Source of the DNA: FEN-1297 sp964498065
Lineage (GTDB): Bacteria > Bacteroidota > Ignavibacteria > Ignavibacteriales > Ignavibacteriaceae
Assembly: GCA_964498065.1 (NCBI GenBank)
Contig: CAZCFZ010000005.1
Coordinates: forward strand, 1 to 64,000
Direction of reading: 5' to 3'
DNA length: 64,000 bases
Below are positions 43,918 to 53,528 of this stretch, piece by piece (within the stretch, counting starts at the first letter, position 1; every line of letters starts with the position of its first letter). The position numbers and the translations under genes were made by a program. A model generated the notes under the pieces. It had not been told where the DNA came from, made no database searches, and saw only the letters and a program-made list of their open reading frames with translations.

Positions 43918-45303
43918 TTACGCTACCATTTCGGAATCATATTCAACTTCTTCATCAAGTTCATCTTGAAAATACATCTGGCCGTAATTTGTACGTATAA
44001 TTTCATTCAGTTCATCCTGATAGAAAAATTTTGGCTGACCGAATGCAGGTCTTAAATCGCTTAGCCAGGTAGCTTTTGGATCATACTTAGCAAAGAAAGG
44101 ACGTTTGCCCCATTCAGGATTTCTTGCTTGTAATAAAGTGAGCACAAATACTTTTTCACCTCTAATTTCAGCTATGCCTTCGATTGCTATTTTTCCCGGT
44201 AAGGCAGACATTGAGGGACCCCGAACAGTTCTGCTTAAACCGGAAACCTGAACGAAGGCTTCGCGAAAAATGTTATATGCTCTTTCAAGAGGTATTGAAA
44301 AGTAGTTCTTAGCGCCGGTGTTTCTTTCAACAAAGAAATAGTATGGAATACATCCTAAGTTTACTTGTTCTTTCCACATTTTTGCCCAGACATTCGGATC
44401 ATCATTTATGTGTTTTATTAAAGGAGATTGTGTTCTAATTTCAGCGCCGGTATTTCTAATTCTTCTAATAGCTTCTTGTGCAATATTGGTTGATAATTCA
44501 ACCCAATGGTTATAGTGTCCCATAATTGCCAAATGCTTACCGGAATTAACAATTCTTTCAAACAAGCTGAGCACCCCGTCTGCTTCTTTGTCGGTAACAT
44601 ACTTGTACGGCCAATAAGCAACCGATTTGGTTCCGATTCGAATTGAACGAATATGATCAAATTCAGGTTCTAAAAACGGCTCAAGATAAGTTTGCAAGTT
44701 TTTTAAGTTCATTATCATCGGGTCTCCTCCGGTGACAAGAATATCTGTAATATTCTTATGCTTCTTTATGTATTCTTGAAATCGATTTGATTCATCTGTG
44801 GCAAAGTGGAGATCGTTCATTCCTACAAACTGCGCCCATCTAAAACAAAAAGTACAGTATGCATGGCATGTCTGGCCGCTTGAAGGAAAAATTAAAATCG
44901 TTTCTCTGTATTTATGCTGAATTCCCGGTACCGGATTATCTTCTATCGTCGGGACATTCATAGTCATTTGTGCAGCAGGATGAGGATTTAGTTCCAGTCT
45001 AATTATGTTTGCCATTTCTTTAATTTCCGATTTCGGTGCATTACTCCTCAACAATTCGGCCATTCTTTCAAATTGATCATCCGTTAACATCTCTTTTTGC
45101 ATAAAAGTAAGCTGAAACATCGGATCATCGGGGATATTATCCCAGTCAATCAATTCTTCAACTACATAATTATTAGTACGGAAAGGAAGCACATTTGACA
45201 CAACTTTAAGGGAAAAAATTTCTTCTTCGCTTAATTTTTGCAGTTGGGGGATGCTTTCAATATTGAATAAACTATAGAGTTTCATCTTTTTGGGGATAAT
45301 CAT
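43918..45303 (-). CDS. KamA-family radical SAM protein with altered PLP-site motif
   Basis: This 461-residue protein belongs to the lysine 2,3-aminomutase superfamily. The cluster motif CHAYCTFC gives Cys146, Cys150 and Cys153. ILVTGGDPMIMNLKNLQ, ITDKE-type middle segments and NTGAEIRTQSPLIKHIND resemble the aminomutase barrel. In place of DAPGGGGK it reads SALPGK with Lys371, so a PLP lysine may be retained while the substrate-binding Asp before it is lost. Its N- and C-terminal extensions also differ from the KamA at 1-1015. Start may be Met1 or Met7 (MKLYSLFNIE). The reaction is unknown; a different amino acid or acyl substrate is plausible. It stands alone. Confidence 0.8.
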   Translation of the reverse strand: MIIPKKMKLYSLFNIESIPQLQKLSEEEIFSLKVVSNVLPFRTNNYVVEELIDWDNIPDDPMFQLTFMQKEMLTDDQFERMAELLRSNAPKSEIKEMANIIRLELNPHPAAQMTMNVPTIEDNPVPGIQHKYRETILIFPSSGQTCHAYCTFCFRWAQFVGMNDLHFATDESNRFQEYIKKHKNITDILVTGGDPMIMNLKNLQTYLEPFLEPEFDHIRSIRIGTKSVAYWPYKYVTDKEADGVLSLFERIVNSGKHLAIMGHYNHWVELSTNIAQEAIRRIRNTGAEIRTQSPLIKHINDDPNVWAKMWKEQVNLGCIPYYFFVERNTGAKNYFSIPLERAYNIFREAFVQVSGLSRTVRGPSMSALPGKIAIEGIAEIRGEKVFVLTLLQARNPEWGKRPFFAKYDPKATWLSDLRPAFGQPKFFYQDELNEIIRTNYGQMYFQDELDEEVEYDSEMVA

Positions 45304-45527
45304 CTGTCGACACCCTCCTTTCTTTGTGAATTTGATTACTATTTAATTTATTGCTGAATATTATTAGCGAGTTTTACAACAAACAACAGCAGATTTTATT
45401 TGAATGAATGGAAGATTAAAATCTCCACATTTTATTAGTAGTTGAAGAGAATTTAAGAAATTTTTCCATTAAGTCAAGTGAAAAAATTAAAGAAATAAAA
45501 AGGTGGGCAGAAAAATACGATTTGGTT
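45304..45527. other. spacer upstream of the KamA-like gene
   Basis: AT-rich sequence with the promoter and a GGAGGG-type ribosome site of the KamA-like gene at its left end. I see no further gene. Confidence 0.35.
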
Positions 45528-45557
45528 AAAAAAAGCGGCAATTTTACCGCTTTTTTT
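45528..45557 (-). terminator. terminator after the 54-residue basic protein
   Basis: A7-GCGG pairs with CCGC-T7 (11 pairs, eight-base loop), giving U tracts in both directions. It starts six bases after the small gene's stop on the minus strand. It may also end any rightward transcript. Confidence 0.8.
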
Positions 45558-45562
45558 AACAA

Positions 45563-45727
45563 TTATTTTAACTCGGTAACTTTACTGATATCGTCAATTT
45601 TAACAAATTTTTCATTAAACTTATAAGTTCCCTTTGCAGTCTTAACGGTTTTAATCAACTTAACATTTACAGTTGTTTCTTTTTTCTTTGCTTTAGCTTT
45701 ATCAGCAAATGTTTGTTGTTTTGCCAT
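45563..45727 (-). CDS. 54-residue lysine-rich protein of unknown function
   Basis: A strong ribosome site (AAGGAGAG) eight bases upstream, an ATG, a stop and an immediate intrinsic terminator frame this small gene. The protein starts MAKQQTFADKAKAKKKE, continues with VNVKLIKTVKTAKGTYKFNE and ends DDISKVTELK. It has about 15 lysines, a basic N-terminal half and a more structured C-terminal part with a beta-hairpin-like KGTYKFNEKFVKI. It could be a nucleic-acid- or ribosome-associated protein. I do not recognise a family. The signals around it argue strongly that it is expressed. Confidence 0.75.
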   Translation of the reverse strand: MAKQQTFADKAKAKKKETTVNVKLIKTVKTAKGTYKFNEKFVKIDDISKVTELK

Positions 45728-45965
45728 ATTTTAACTCTCCTTACATTTTAAGTGCGCAAATATAGCAAATATCATTTTTAAATAAAAGATACATTTAATT
45801 GAATGACTACAATTGAATTAATATTTCCCAAATTAACTTTTAAATAGGGGAAATGTCATTTAGTACTTAATTATAAAACTAATTTTTTACTTCTTCTTTT
45901 CTTATGATAATCCTTCTTAGGGTGAAACCGGAAATAGCAGTTCAAATAAAGCTTAAATTAAGAAA

Positions 45966-46640
45966 TCATTTCACCAGCATCATCTTCTTAACCGACTTAA
46001 AGTTTCCTGCAGTTAATCTATAGATGTACATTCCGCTTGCGTATTTCCCGGCATAAAATAATACTTCATAATTCCCGGCTTTCTGATCTTTATTTACCAG
46101 TGTTTCTACTTCTCTGCCGAGTATGTCAAATATTTTTAAGTTTACCGGTACACTGCCCGCTTCCGGGATTGCATATCTTATCGTTGTTGCCGGGTTGAAC
46201 GGATTGGGATAATTCTGGTATAATGCAAATTCTTTCGGCGCTGAGTATTTAAGTATAAACGACTTCGTCATATTTATTCCGTCGCCGGTTATCTGAAACT
46301 CAACTGTATCTTTTACATTTGCCGGGGCAGTAACTTTTATGTCGAAGTCAAACTCAGCATTTGCTCCCTTGTTTTGGATTATTTGTTTTATTAGTTGTTC
46401 ATCCTCTTTAAACTTTAACTGCTTTGAAGACTTTATCAGCTTAACGGTTACATTTTGTGCTTGTGTAGTTTTTGAAGTATTTGACAGCTCGATAATTATT
46501 TTGTTGCCTTTTGTACCGGGATCGACATTATACACAGTTGATGTTTCCGGCTGAACTGACTGAGCTTGCAATGAACATAAACTAAATATTATTACCACAA
46601 CCGCCGATATCGGAATATATTGTAAAACTTTACTCTTCAT
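45966..46640 (-). CDS. small secreted protein with T9SS type A sorting domain
   Basis: This 224-residue protein has a signal peptide (hydrophobic residues 10-23, AQS cleavage region). A single beta-sandwich-like domain follows (KIIIELSNTSKTTQAQNVTVKL, FDFDIKVTAPANVKDTVEFQI), similar to CARDB/DUF-type adhesion modules. The C-terminal sorting domain runs from FALYQNYPNPFNPATTIRYA to MYIYRLTAGNFKSVKKMMLVK, the textbook form in Ignavibacteria. It should be carried to the cell surface or medium by the type IX secretion system. Function beyond that is unknown. Confidence 0.85.
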   Translation of the reverse strand: MKSKVLQYIPISAVVVIIFSLCSLQAQSVQPETSTVYNVDPGTKGNKIIIELSNTSKTTQAQNVTVKLIKSSKQLKFKEDEQLIKQIIQNKGANAEFDFDIKVTAPANVKDTVEFQITGDGINMTKSFILKYSAPKEFALYQNYPNPFNPATTIRYAIPEAGSVPVNLKIFDILGREVETLVNKDQKAGNYEVLFYAGKYASGMYIYRLTAGNFKSVKKMMLVK

Positions 46641-46739
46641 TTTTTTTACCCTTTTTATCTTTTACAAAATATCATATATGCATTTATTTAATTACTATCT
46701 CTTAGTGTTATTTCGTGCTCTCAGTGCCTAAGTGGTATA

Positions 46740-46776
46740 AATCCCCTTACCACCAAGACACCAAGAACACATAGTT
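46740..46776. repeat. CACCAAGACACCAAGA-type interspersed sequence
   Basis: CCACCAAGACACCAAGAACACA resembles the CACCAAGACACGAAGACAC family of short interspersed sequences seen in many Bacteroidota-like genomes. Only one copy is in this window, so the classification rests on resemblance. Confidence 0.3.
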
Positions 46777-46793
46777 TCACTAAGAAAGCTGTT

Positions 46794-49535
46794 CTATTCA
46801 CCTGTATTAAACTCTACCTTACTATTTGCCGATATATCCTGACTCTTATCTTGTTGTACGGAATTATGACTCATTCTGAATGTTAAAGTCTTTGGTAATA
46901 ATTCCTTTGTAATTTGTCCGTTAACTGTTTGTCCTATTTCTCTCCATCCGCCGGAATAATATTTTATATCCGCGCCATCCACCGGCTGATTTTGTGAATT
47001 CTTAACAACTATTGTACATAGAACAGTGGAGAATGTTACAGTACCGTTTGTTCCTATATTCTGCTGCTTATCGTTAGAGACAAATTCATATGTCATTCTG
47101 AAAGAGTAATTATTAGTAAGAAGTTCTTTCGCAGCAGTTCCATTTGTTGTTGTACCGAAATCTCTCCAGCCGCCGGCATAATATTGAACTGTACCTTGAT
47201 CGATAAGAGTACCTTGACTATTCATCAACTGTACATTTGCATTTACTGTTTGAAATACAACTGTAGGATTATTGCCTATGTTTTGCTGTTTATCATTGCT
47301 GCCGTTTGCATAAGTCATTCTAAATGAATAATTATTTGGCAGAAGTTCTTTTGCGGCAACTCCGTTTGTTGTTGTACCGAAATCTCTCCAGCCGCCAGCA
47401 TAATATTTAACTGTTCCTTGGTTGATGAGATTACCTTGACTATTCTTTAACTGAACATTTGCATTAACAGTTTCAAATACAACTATAGGATTATCGCCTA
47501 TGTTTTGCTGCTTATCGTTGCTGCCGTTTGCATATGTCATTCTAAATGAATAGTTGTTTGGCAAAAGTTCTTTAGTGGCGACCCCATTTGTGGTTGTACC
47601 GAAGTCTCTCCAGCCGCCGGCATAATATTTAACTGTTCCTTCATCAATAAGATTTCCAAGACTATTCTTTAACTGCACATTCGCACTTACCGTTTGAAAT
47701 ACAACTGTAGGATTATCGCTAATGTTTTGCTGCTTATCATTACTGCTGTAAGCATAAGTCATTCTGAAAGAATAATTATTAGGCAGAAGTTCTTTTGTCG
47801 CAGTTCCGTTTGTTGTTGTACCAAAATCTCTCCAACCTCCGGCGTAATACTTGACAGTTCCTTCATCAATAAAGTTACCCTGGCTGTCTTTCAACTGAAC
47901 AGATACATTTGTCGTATGAAATGTATAAGTACTGTTTTGTGCTGGAACGTTTGAGACTGTCTGCGAGCCGAATGCATAATTCATTCTTAAACTTAAAGTA
48001 GTCTTATCCGTATTTACACCGAAAGTACCGTCGTTGTTGTTTACTGCGTCTTTCCAGCCGCCGTCATAATATTGAAGGCTACCGCCGGTAATTAAGCTGT
48101 TTGAACTGTTTTCAAGGTTAACCGCTAATGACACCGGATTGGAAGTTGGTAAATGATCTAACAAATATTCTGTGTTATATTTTATAAGTGCGTAAGCTTC
48201 GCTAGTAAGATTTGATGTACTGTCAATATCCACATCCTGCAGAACCTGGTTTAATGTGCTTTTAACACCTGTAATATTGTTTTGTTGAAGCTGGGTTTTG
48301 GCGGTGGTGAAGAGGCTGTCGTATTTATTACATGTTAAAATGTTTTTTATCCAGCCAAGTGCGTATGCCTGGTTATTATAATTTTGTACGCTATCCAAGT
48401 ATTCTTTCGGAACGAATGGTGATGGAGGTAATTTTGCAGCAATAATTTTAACAATTACCGAATTTCTTAAATAATCATCGACTTCAGAGTTACTTTCATA
48501 ATCGCCCGGATAAGAAGAATAATTATAAGCTCTTAAATAAGCTTCGCCCATTGTAGGCAAACCTTTAGCCGAATATGAAAAACCAATTAAACTTTTACCT
48601 GGCCTTAATGGATAACCTTCCCATGTAACGGAGTTCTTTCGATCATCACCATACCAATTTTTTGCCAAGGTCTTAACATCAGAATAATAATTTTCAAAAA
48701 CTTTCTGGTTAACGTCTAGCCCATAAACATCGAATTCATCAATTGACTGAGCGCTGCTGTTGGAATTTTCAACTTTATAACTATAAATAAACTTATTATC
48801 CATTTTTTCTACTGCTGCGCTAACTATCGGAGTAAAATTATTTCTTGGGAAAAACTTATTTATTGTATTAAGTTTTATAGTATTGGAAATTGTATACTTT
48901 GAACCATCCCATTCAAAAACCGTAGGGTAATTGTCATAACCTAAGCTAATTATTTCCCAGGCCCCATCTCCGTTTATGTCTATATATTCGAATGATTTAT
49001 TTTCATCACCAACTATAGGCAAACCTCCTGTTGTATCGACTGCCAGTCTACCAATACTACCATCCCAGGAATGGACATACAGGGTCTTTGTATGATAAGA
49101 AGCCCCTCCTTCTGATTCCCAGATTGTCATTAATTCCAATTTCCCGTCATTATTAATATCTTCAATCTTATCAATAAACCCTCCCCCGTATATTTCGTCT
49201 TCTGGCGTAACAAAACCGGAATACCAAATAATTTGATTGTTTTTATAAACACCAACTATACCGTCAACATTTTTATAAGCGCCGCTTTTTTCAGCTGTAA
49301 ATACAATGCAGTCTTTTAGTGTGCCGTATTCATCATCAATGCCGCTTCTGTTCTCATCATAGTTATTTTCCAAACTGTCTACAAAAATTTCGTCGTCGAT
49401 TTCATAATCAACTCCATAATGAGAATTTAACTGTTGATTTATTGAGATACTATCGGAAGTTGTGACATAACTTTTTTGAGCAAATAAATTAGTTTGCATT
49501 AACAAAAGGCAATATATAAAAAGTAATTCTTTCAT
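46794..49535 (-). CDS. secreted protein with six 74-residue tandem repeats
   Basis: This 913-residue protein has a signal peptide (residues 1-19, ending LFAQ). An N-terminal region has VCBS/FG-GAP-like calcium loops: DINNDGKLELMT and DINGDGAWEIISL. The C-terminal half (from about residue 470) is made of six repeats with KYYAGGWRDFGTTTNG, KELLPNNYSFRMTYA and DKQQNI phrases. The repeats are in exact 74-residue register and probably each form a beta-sandwich. It has no T9SS domain. Its start lies two bases after the stop of the transglycosylase-like gene, so both are co-translated. It is likely a cell-surface or glycan-binding protein, by inference. Confidence 0.8.
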   Translation of the reverse strand: MKELLFIYCLLLMQTNLFAQKSYVTTSDSISINQQLNSHYGVDYEIDDEIFVDSLENNYDENRSGIDDEYGTLKDCIVFTAEKSGAYKNVDGIVGVYKNNQIIWYSGFVTPEDEIYGGGFIDKIEDINNDGKLELMTIWESEGGASYHTKTLYVHSWDGSIGRLAVDTTGGLPIVGDENKSFEYIDINGDGAWEIISLGYDNYPTVFEWDGSKYTISNTIKLNTINKFFPRNNFTPIVSAAVEKMDNKFIYSYKVENSNSSAQSIDEFDVYGLDVNQKVFENYYSDVKTLAKNWYGDDRKNSVTWEGYPLRPGKSLIGFSYSAKGLPTMGEAYLRAYNYSSYPGDYESNSEVDDYLRNSVIVKIIAAKLPPSPFVPKEYLDSVQNYNNQAYALGWIKNILTCNKYDSLFTTAKTQLQQNNITGVKSTLNQVLQDVDIDSTSNLTSEAYALIKYNTEYLLDHLPTSNPVSLAVNLENSSNSLITGGSLQYYDGGWKDAVNNNDGTFGVNTDKTTLSLRMNYAFGSQTVSNVPAQNSTYTFHTTNVSVQLKDSQGNFIDEGTVKYYAGGWRDFGTTTNGTATKELLPNNYSFRMTYAYSSNDKQQNISDNPTVVFQTVSANVQLKNSLGNLIDEGTVKYYAGGWRDFGTTTNGVATKELLPNNYSFRMTYANGSNDKQQNIGDNPIVVFETVNANVQLKNSQGNLINQGTVKYYAGGWRDFGTTTNGVAAKELLPNNYSFRMTYANGSNDKQQNIGNNPTVVFQTVNANVQLMNSQGTLIDQGTVQYYAGGWRDFGTTTNGTAAKELLTNNYSFRMTYEFVSNDKQQNIGTNGTVTFSTVLCTIVVKNSQNQPVDGADIKYYSGGWREIGQTVNGQITKELLPKTLTFRMSHNSVQQDKSQDISANSKVEFNTGE
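46797..48128 (-). repeat. six tandem 222-base coding repeats
   Basis: The marker sequence TCTCTCCAGCCGCC (or close variants) occurs at 46939, 47161, 47383, 47605, 47827 and 48049, always 222 bases apart. The four central copies are nearly identical in DNA, while the outermost two have diverged. This points to recent expansion by unequal recombination from the centre. Confidence 0.9.
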
Positions 49536-49537
49536 CT

Positions 49538-52500
49538 CTATTTACTCCTTGGTAAGAATTGTTTTGAATAATCAAGAACAAGTTTATGATAAATAGCATT
49601 ATTATTAGAATCATGCAGGCAGGTGTTCCACTTATAAAACATAACTGATAACGCTTGTTCAAATCCCGGAATAGGTTTTGGAAGGATAGGATGTCTTGAA
49701 CTAAGTTGTCCATGATATTTTGATATCCAATTATTATCGGCAGTTAATGAAAATTTATTATTATATTTAAATAACTTTTTAAGATTTTCGAGCGCATAAT
49801 GCATACCTATTTTTACTTCGTTTAAGTTCTCAGGCCGAGAAGTGTCAGTTACGGGATAATCATGGTCATGTTCAGCAGTAGTATAAAGTATTTGTAATAA
49901 CCCATAAGAAGATGCTATCCTTGTTTGGGCTCTACTATTAACGAGACCGCCATTAAACTTATTTTTAAGAAAATTTATCGTTGCTATATATGCCGAATCA
50001 TTTGCTTCAATTTGTTGACTTTTGGAGAGTTTTTCTTTTAATTTTAATTTATACTTTACTCTAATACTATCTTCATATCCCCCACTTCTTTTTTTGGTTT
50101 TTTTATCTTTAGGACCTAATAAATAATCTGCATAAGTAACATCTATAGCCGAATAGAGACCCTGTGATGTTAACTGATATTTTTTTAAAGTGTCTTTATC
50201 TGTACCTTTATATTGAAGGCCATAAGTATGGTTTGTATGATCAACATCCTCCAAGCTTGAATTTTCTTTAACCAACTCCCAAACTGTTTGATGCTTATTA
50301 AAGTAGTGATATCTTAGTACATTTTTATGTTCTGTTTCTGTTGGCACGTTCGCTGCCGTTGGTTTCCCCATTGCATTATCTGTAACAATAAAAGGATTTT
50401 TGTCTGCTTTAACTATGTTCTTAACTACTTTATCAAATTGCGTTGTATATGGTTCGTACCTATATGAAGGCGCAAATCCCCATCCAACTGTGTCCCCAAA
50501 ATTTTTTTTAGCAGATTCAGTAAACATTTGCCCTTTTAACATTTGTGGTGGTATTCCATATTTTCCGCCGTAATAAAAACATATCGAATCAATACTATAT
50601 GTTGAATCGTGTACATCTTTTGCATAAATATAGTTATTTGTTTGTTCTGAAGTTAAAAGTTTTTTAGGCTTAACTATTTTTATCTTAATTGAAACTGATT
50701 TCTTATCTTTATTAGCATTTAAACTAACTTTATAAGTTGAATCCGCAGTCCAATATCTCCCTACTAACCTAATCAAACCTTTAGCAAGATTTCCTTTATT
50801 TGTATTTCCATCCCAAACCGGTTTGTCCGTTTCCCAATAAACTCCCATCTTTTTGCCATAATTTTTACCAGTATCAACACTAACCGGATTGTTTCCCCAA
50901 ACAGAATTATCTTTTATCCAATTCCATCCTGTTCCGGCGCTTGGGAATGAGGGTACTTTACCATAGTCGGTTTTTATTTCTACAATCTTCATGGTGTCGT
51001 TTTTAATTTTTACCCCGTAATATTTTGTTTGTCCTAACAATATTTCATAATTATTTTTTTCTACTAATTTTGCTTCATTATACAATTTTGTTTTATAATC
51101 TCCGGAATAGCAGTATGTACTTTCAGTTTGATTCTCTTTTGGACCGGATGTTATTACAGCAGTTTTATTAGAACTATCCTTTGAATTTTTTACTTTTTTT
51201 TCAGGCTGATATTTTAATTTTGGCAGTTTATAAGTTCGTGAAAAATTCTCACTTTTAATAAGTGTTTCATTATTTTGGGGTGATACCATATTGAAAGAAA
51301 TAATTCTATCGACTAAACCAACCCGTAAATTTACTTCGATACTATCAGAAGTTAAGCTGTCCGCGGCTATAAATTTTATAGGCTGGGGCACATCAAAGAA
51401 ATATTCTCCTCTTGTAGTATCTACAAGCAACTCACCACCTTCACAACCATCAAGCATACTTACCTCGTATGTTTGCCAATAAGGAAATTCTCCCAAACTA
51501 CCATCAGGATTTCTCATTTTTATTATTATTTGCGCTGTATCTTTCGGCATTATCTCATTCGGTTTAATTGTTATTGATATTGGCGAGGGTTCTATAACTA
51601 GTTTTATATCCGCGTATGGAATTGTGGAATCCGATGTACTTACTTCTATCAAAACAGATACGGTAGTATCTATTGATAAATTATCCGCACTATAGTAAAG
51701 GTCCATATACCCGTATCTTCCGTATCCTGAATAACTTTGTACACCTTCTCCGGTTGAAGGTTCTATTAAATTTCCATATTTATTACCTTCTTTTATTTCA
51801 ATATTTATTTTTGTCTCAGATGGAAATGTTCTGCACGCGCTAGATACACTTATATTTAAATAGGCTGATGAGCCTGCGAATATAGTATCAGGCTCTGGTA
51901 TAGCGTCGATTAAGAAGGTATTCGGCTGAAACCCAGTTTCAGCAGTATCAAGGACTCCATTGATATTTGCCTCTAATTTTACAATTTGCTTTGAATATAC
52001 AGGCGGTGCATTTTCGTCTCCTCTTAAAACAATATATTGCAAGCTTTGATAGTTATCTAACTGAACTGAACTTCCGAGATTAGTTCCAGTAGATATATTA
52101 TAAAGATATGCATATGTACTACCTTCAATAATTTTAAGCGTTAATGGGTCGGTAATATACCAGTTTAACCCGTCGTTACAGTCTCCCCATTGTATATTCT
52201 TCATTGATAGTGATGTATTATTGTATGGACAAAGCGATCCGTTTATTGTAAAATCAAATTTACCGCTTACTCCATTATAGCCACCAATGACATTCTGATT
52301 AACACTTAATTCGGTACCGTCAACTAATACTTGTATATGTCCATTAGGCAACGGACTTGAAAACCAGCCGGTATCAACACCGTTAAAACCCCATTGTTCT
52401 TCATGAAATTCGAAATGATGTCTGCCTTTAGCAACAAATGTTATAGATGTAGAACCTGATGTCGTAAGCCCACTGTTTAATATTTCGTTGGAACATGTAA

Positions 52501-52696
52501 CAATTTGGATATTTCCTCTTCTCGCTTCATCGGGTGTCCATGTTAATATGTATGTGAACTCATGTTCTTGTGCCGAAATAGTAGGAAAATTTGTTTTGGG
52601 TTTCAAATTCACCTTCTCCTTTATTACTACTTGAGAAAATGTAAAACTAAACGTACTTATCAGCAATAGGAAAATAATAGAAATAGTTCTCCTCAT
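49538..52696 (-). CDS. large secreted protein with C-terminal lytic-transglycosylase-like domain
   Basis: This 1052-residue protein starts with a signal peptide (TFSFTFSQ). Several beta-rich segments follow to about residue 600. The C-terminal part resembles SLT-type murein lyases. KGQMFTES supplies a candidate catalytic Glu727 and SYRYEP follows. Much later RIASSYGLLQILYTTA (Gly932) and ENLNEVKIGMHYALENL match the GLMQ and N-x-x-G motifs. About 200 residues separate Glu727 from GLLQI, against roughly a dozen to sixty in usual families, so a large insert sits in the fold. It may cleave or bind peptidoglycan. The next gene begins two bases after its stop. Confidence 0.65.
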   Translation of the reverse strand: MRRTISIIFLLLISTFSFTFSQVVIKEKVNLKPKTNFPTISAQEHEFTYILTWTPDEARRGNIQIVTCSNEILNSGLTTSGSTSITFVAKGRHHFEFHEEQWGFNGVDTGWFSSPLPNGHIQVLVDGTELSVNQNVIGGYNGVSGKFDFTINGSLCPYNNTSLSMKNIQWGDCNDGLNWYITDPLTLKIIEGSTYAYLYNISTGTNLGSSVQLDNYQSLQYIVLRGDENAPPVYSKQIVKLEANINGVLDTAETGFQPNTFLIDAIPEPDTIFAGSSAYLNISVSSACRTFPSETKINIEIKEGNKYGNLIEPSTGEGVQSYSGYGRYGYMDLYYSADNLSIDTTVSVLIEVSTSDSTIPYADIKLVIEPSPISITIKPNEIMPKDTAQIIIKMRNPDGSLGEFPYWQTYEVSMLDGCEGGELLVDTTRGEYFFDVPQPIKFIAADSLTSDSIEVNLRVGLVDRIISFNMVSPQNNETLIKSENFSRTYKLPKLKYQPEKKVKNSKDSSNKTAVITSGPKENQTESTYCYSGDYKTKLYNEAKLVEKNNYEILLGQTKYYGVKIKNDTMKIVEIKTDYGKVPSFPSAGTGWNWIKDNSVWGNNPVSVDTGKNYGKKMGVYWETDKPVWDGNTNKGNLAKGLIRLVGRYWTADSTYKVSLNANKDKKSVSIKIKIVKPKKLLTSEQTNNYIYAKDVHDSTYSIDSICFYYGGKYGIPPQMLKGQMFTESAKKNFGDTVGWGFAPSYRYEPYTTQFDKVVKNIVKADKNPFIVTDNAMGKPTAANVPTETEHKNVLRYHYFNKHQTVWELVKENSSLEDVDHTNHTYGLQYKGTDKDTLKKYQLTSQGLYSAIDVTYADYLLGPKDKKTKKRSGGYEDSIRVKYKLKLKEKLSKSQQIEANDSAYIATINFLKNKFNGGLVNSRAQTRIASSYGLLQILYTTAEHDHDYPVTDTSRPENLNEVKIGMHYALENLKKLFKYNNKFSLTADNNWISKYHGQLSSRHPILPKPIPGFEQALSVMFYKWNTCLHDSNNNAIYHKLVLDYSKQFLPRSK

Positions 52697-53014
52697 TTCG
52701 CCCCTCGTTTTATTTTATAAGAATGTCTTATACTTAATTTTGGGAAATAATTATTATGGGATCTCCGCCTGTCTCCGCCTGTTCATACTTTTTCTCAGTC
52801 TCCCCTTTGCAGCTTATTTTTAATCCTGGATTTGTTTTGCCGAAAGGTCTGAAAATTTAAAAACAAGTTTTAAATATTTTTTTTTAAAGTCAAGTAAATG
52901 AAGAATTTTTTTGAAAAAATTTTCTTTCAATTAGCCAATCCTACTTTCAATTCATTTAAAGTTTAATTTGGTTTTATAAACAATTTATCTTGAGCTGAGT
53001 TGGTGAAAGCTATT
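52697..53014. other. 318-base spacer upstream of the large secreted gene
   Basis: The spacer holds the promoter of the transglycosylase-like gene near 52700-52740. A short direct repeat, TCTCCGCCTG twice in tandem at about 52763-52783, is the only notable sequence. No ORF or terminator is clear. Confidence 0.4.
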
Positions 53015-53482
53015 TTAAAGAAGATTAGCGTAATTTGCTCCGGTAATTTTTATTAAATCATCCGGCGAAAGATATACTTGCATTCCCCTGATTCCTGCAC
53101 TCACATAAATTTTTTCAAAAAGCCGTGCTGTCTCCTCAATAAAAGCCGGGTAATGTTTTTTCATTCCGATTGGAGAACAGCCTCCTCTAATATATCCGGT
53201 TAGCGTAAATAATTCTTTTACTTTAACCAGTTCAATCTTCTTATTATTACTCGCATAGGCTGCTTTCTTTAAGTTAAGTTCCTCCGCAACCGGAACGCAG
53301 AATATATTAATTCCGTTTCTGTCTCCATTAGCGACCAATGTTTTAAAAACAGTTGTTGCTTCTGCACCAATTTTGCGTGCAACTAAGGTGCCGCTTAAGT
53401 CATTTTCATCTATTTCATATGTATGAATTGAGTGTTTAATTCCTTTCAATTCCAGGATTCTTATTACGTTAGTTTTGGACAT
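53015..53482 (-). CDS. ybaK: Cys-tRNA(Pro)/Cys-tRNA(Cys) deacylase, YbaK family
   Basis: YbaK hydrolyses cysteine from mischarged tRNA(Pro). The 155-residue protein shows NVIRILELKGIKHSIHTYE and the catalytic-Lys segment TTVFKTLVANGD. RGGCSPIGMKKHYPAFIEE and VSAGIRGMQVYLSPDDLIKITGA, which are all family motifs, follow. Length is normal. It lies 46 bases downstream of the transporter ATPase gene on the same strand and may be co-transcribed. Confidence 0.95.
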   Translation of the reverse strand: MSKTNVIRILELKGIKHSIHTYEIDENDLSGTLVARKIGAEATTVFKTLVANGDRNGINIFCVPVAEELNLKKAAYASNNKKIELVKVKELFTLTGYIRGGCSPIGMKKHYPAFIEETARLFEKIYVSAGIRGMQVYLSPDDLIKITGANYANLL

Positions 53483-53528
53483 TCAGAGAAATATTTTTAA
53501 ATGATATATAATTGAGGTAAAATATTTT

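Noticed and set aside
46797..48128. CRISPR-like array
   Set aside because: The period is 222 bases with no unique spacers, and the repeats are translated in one frame of a larger gene.
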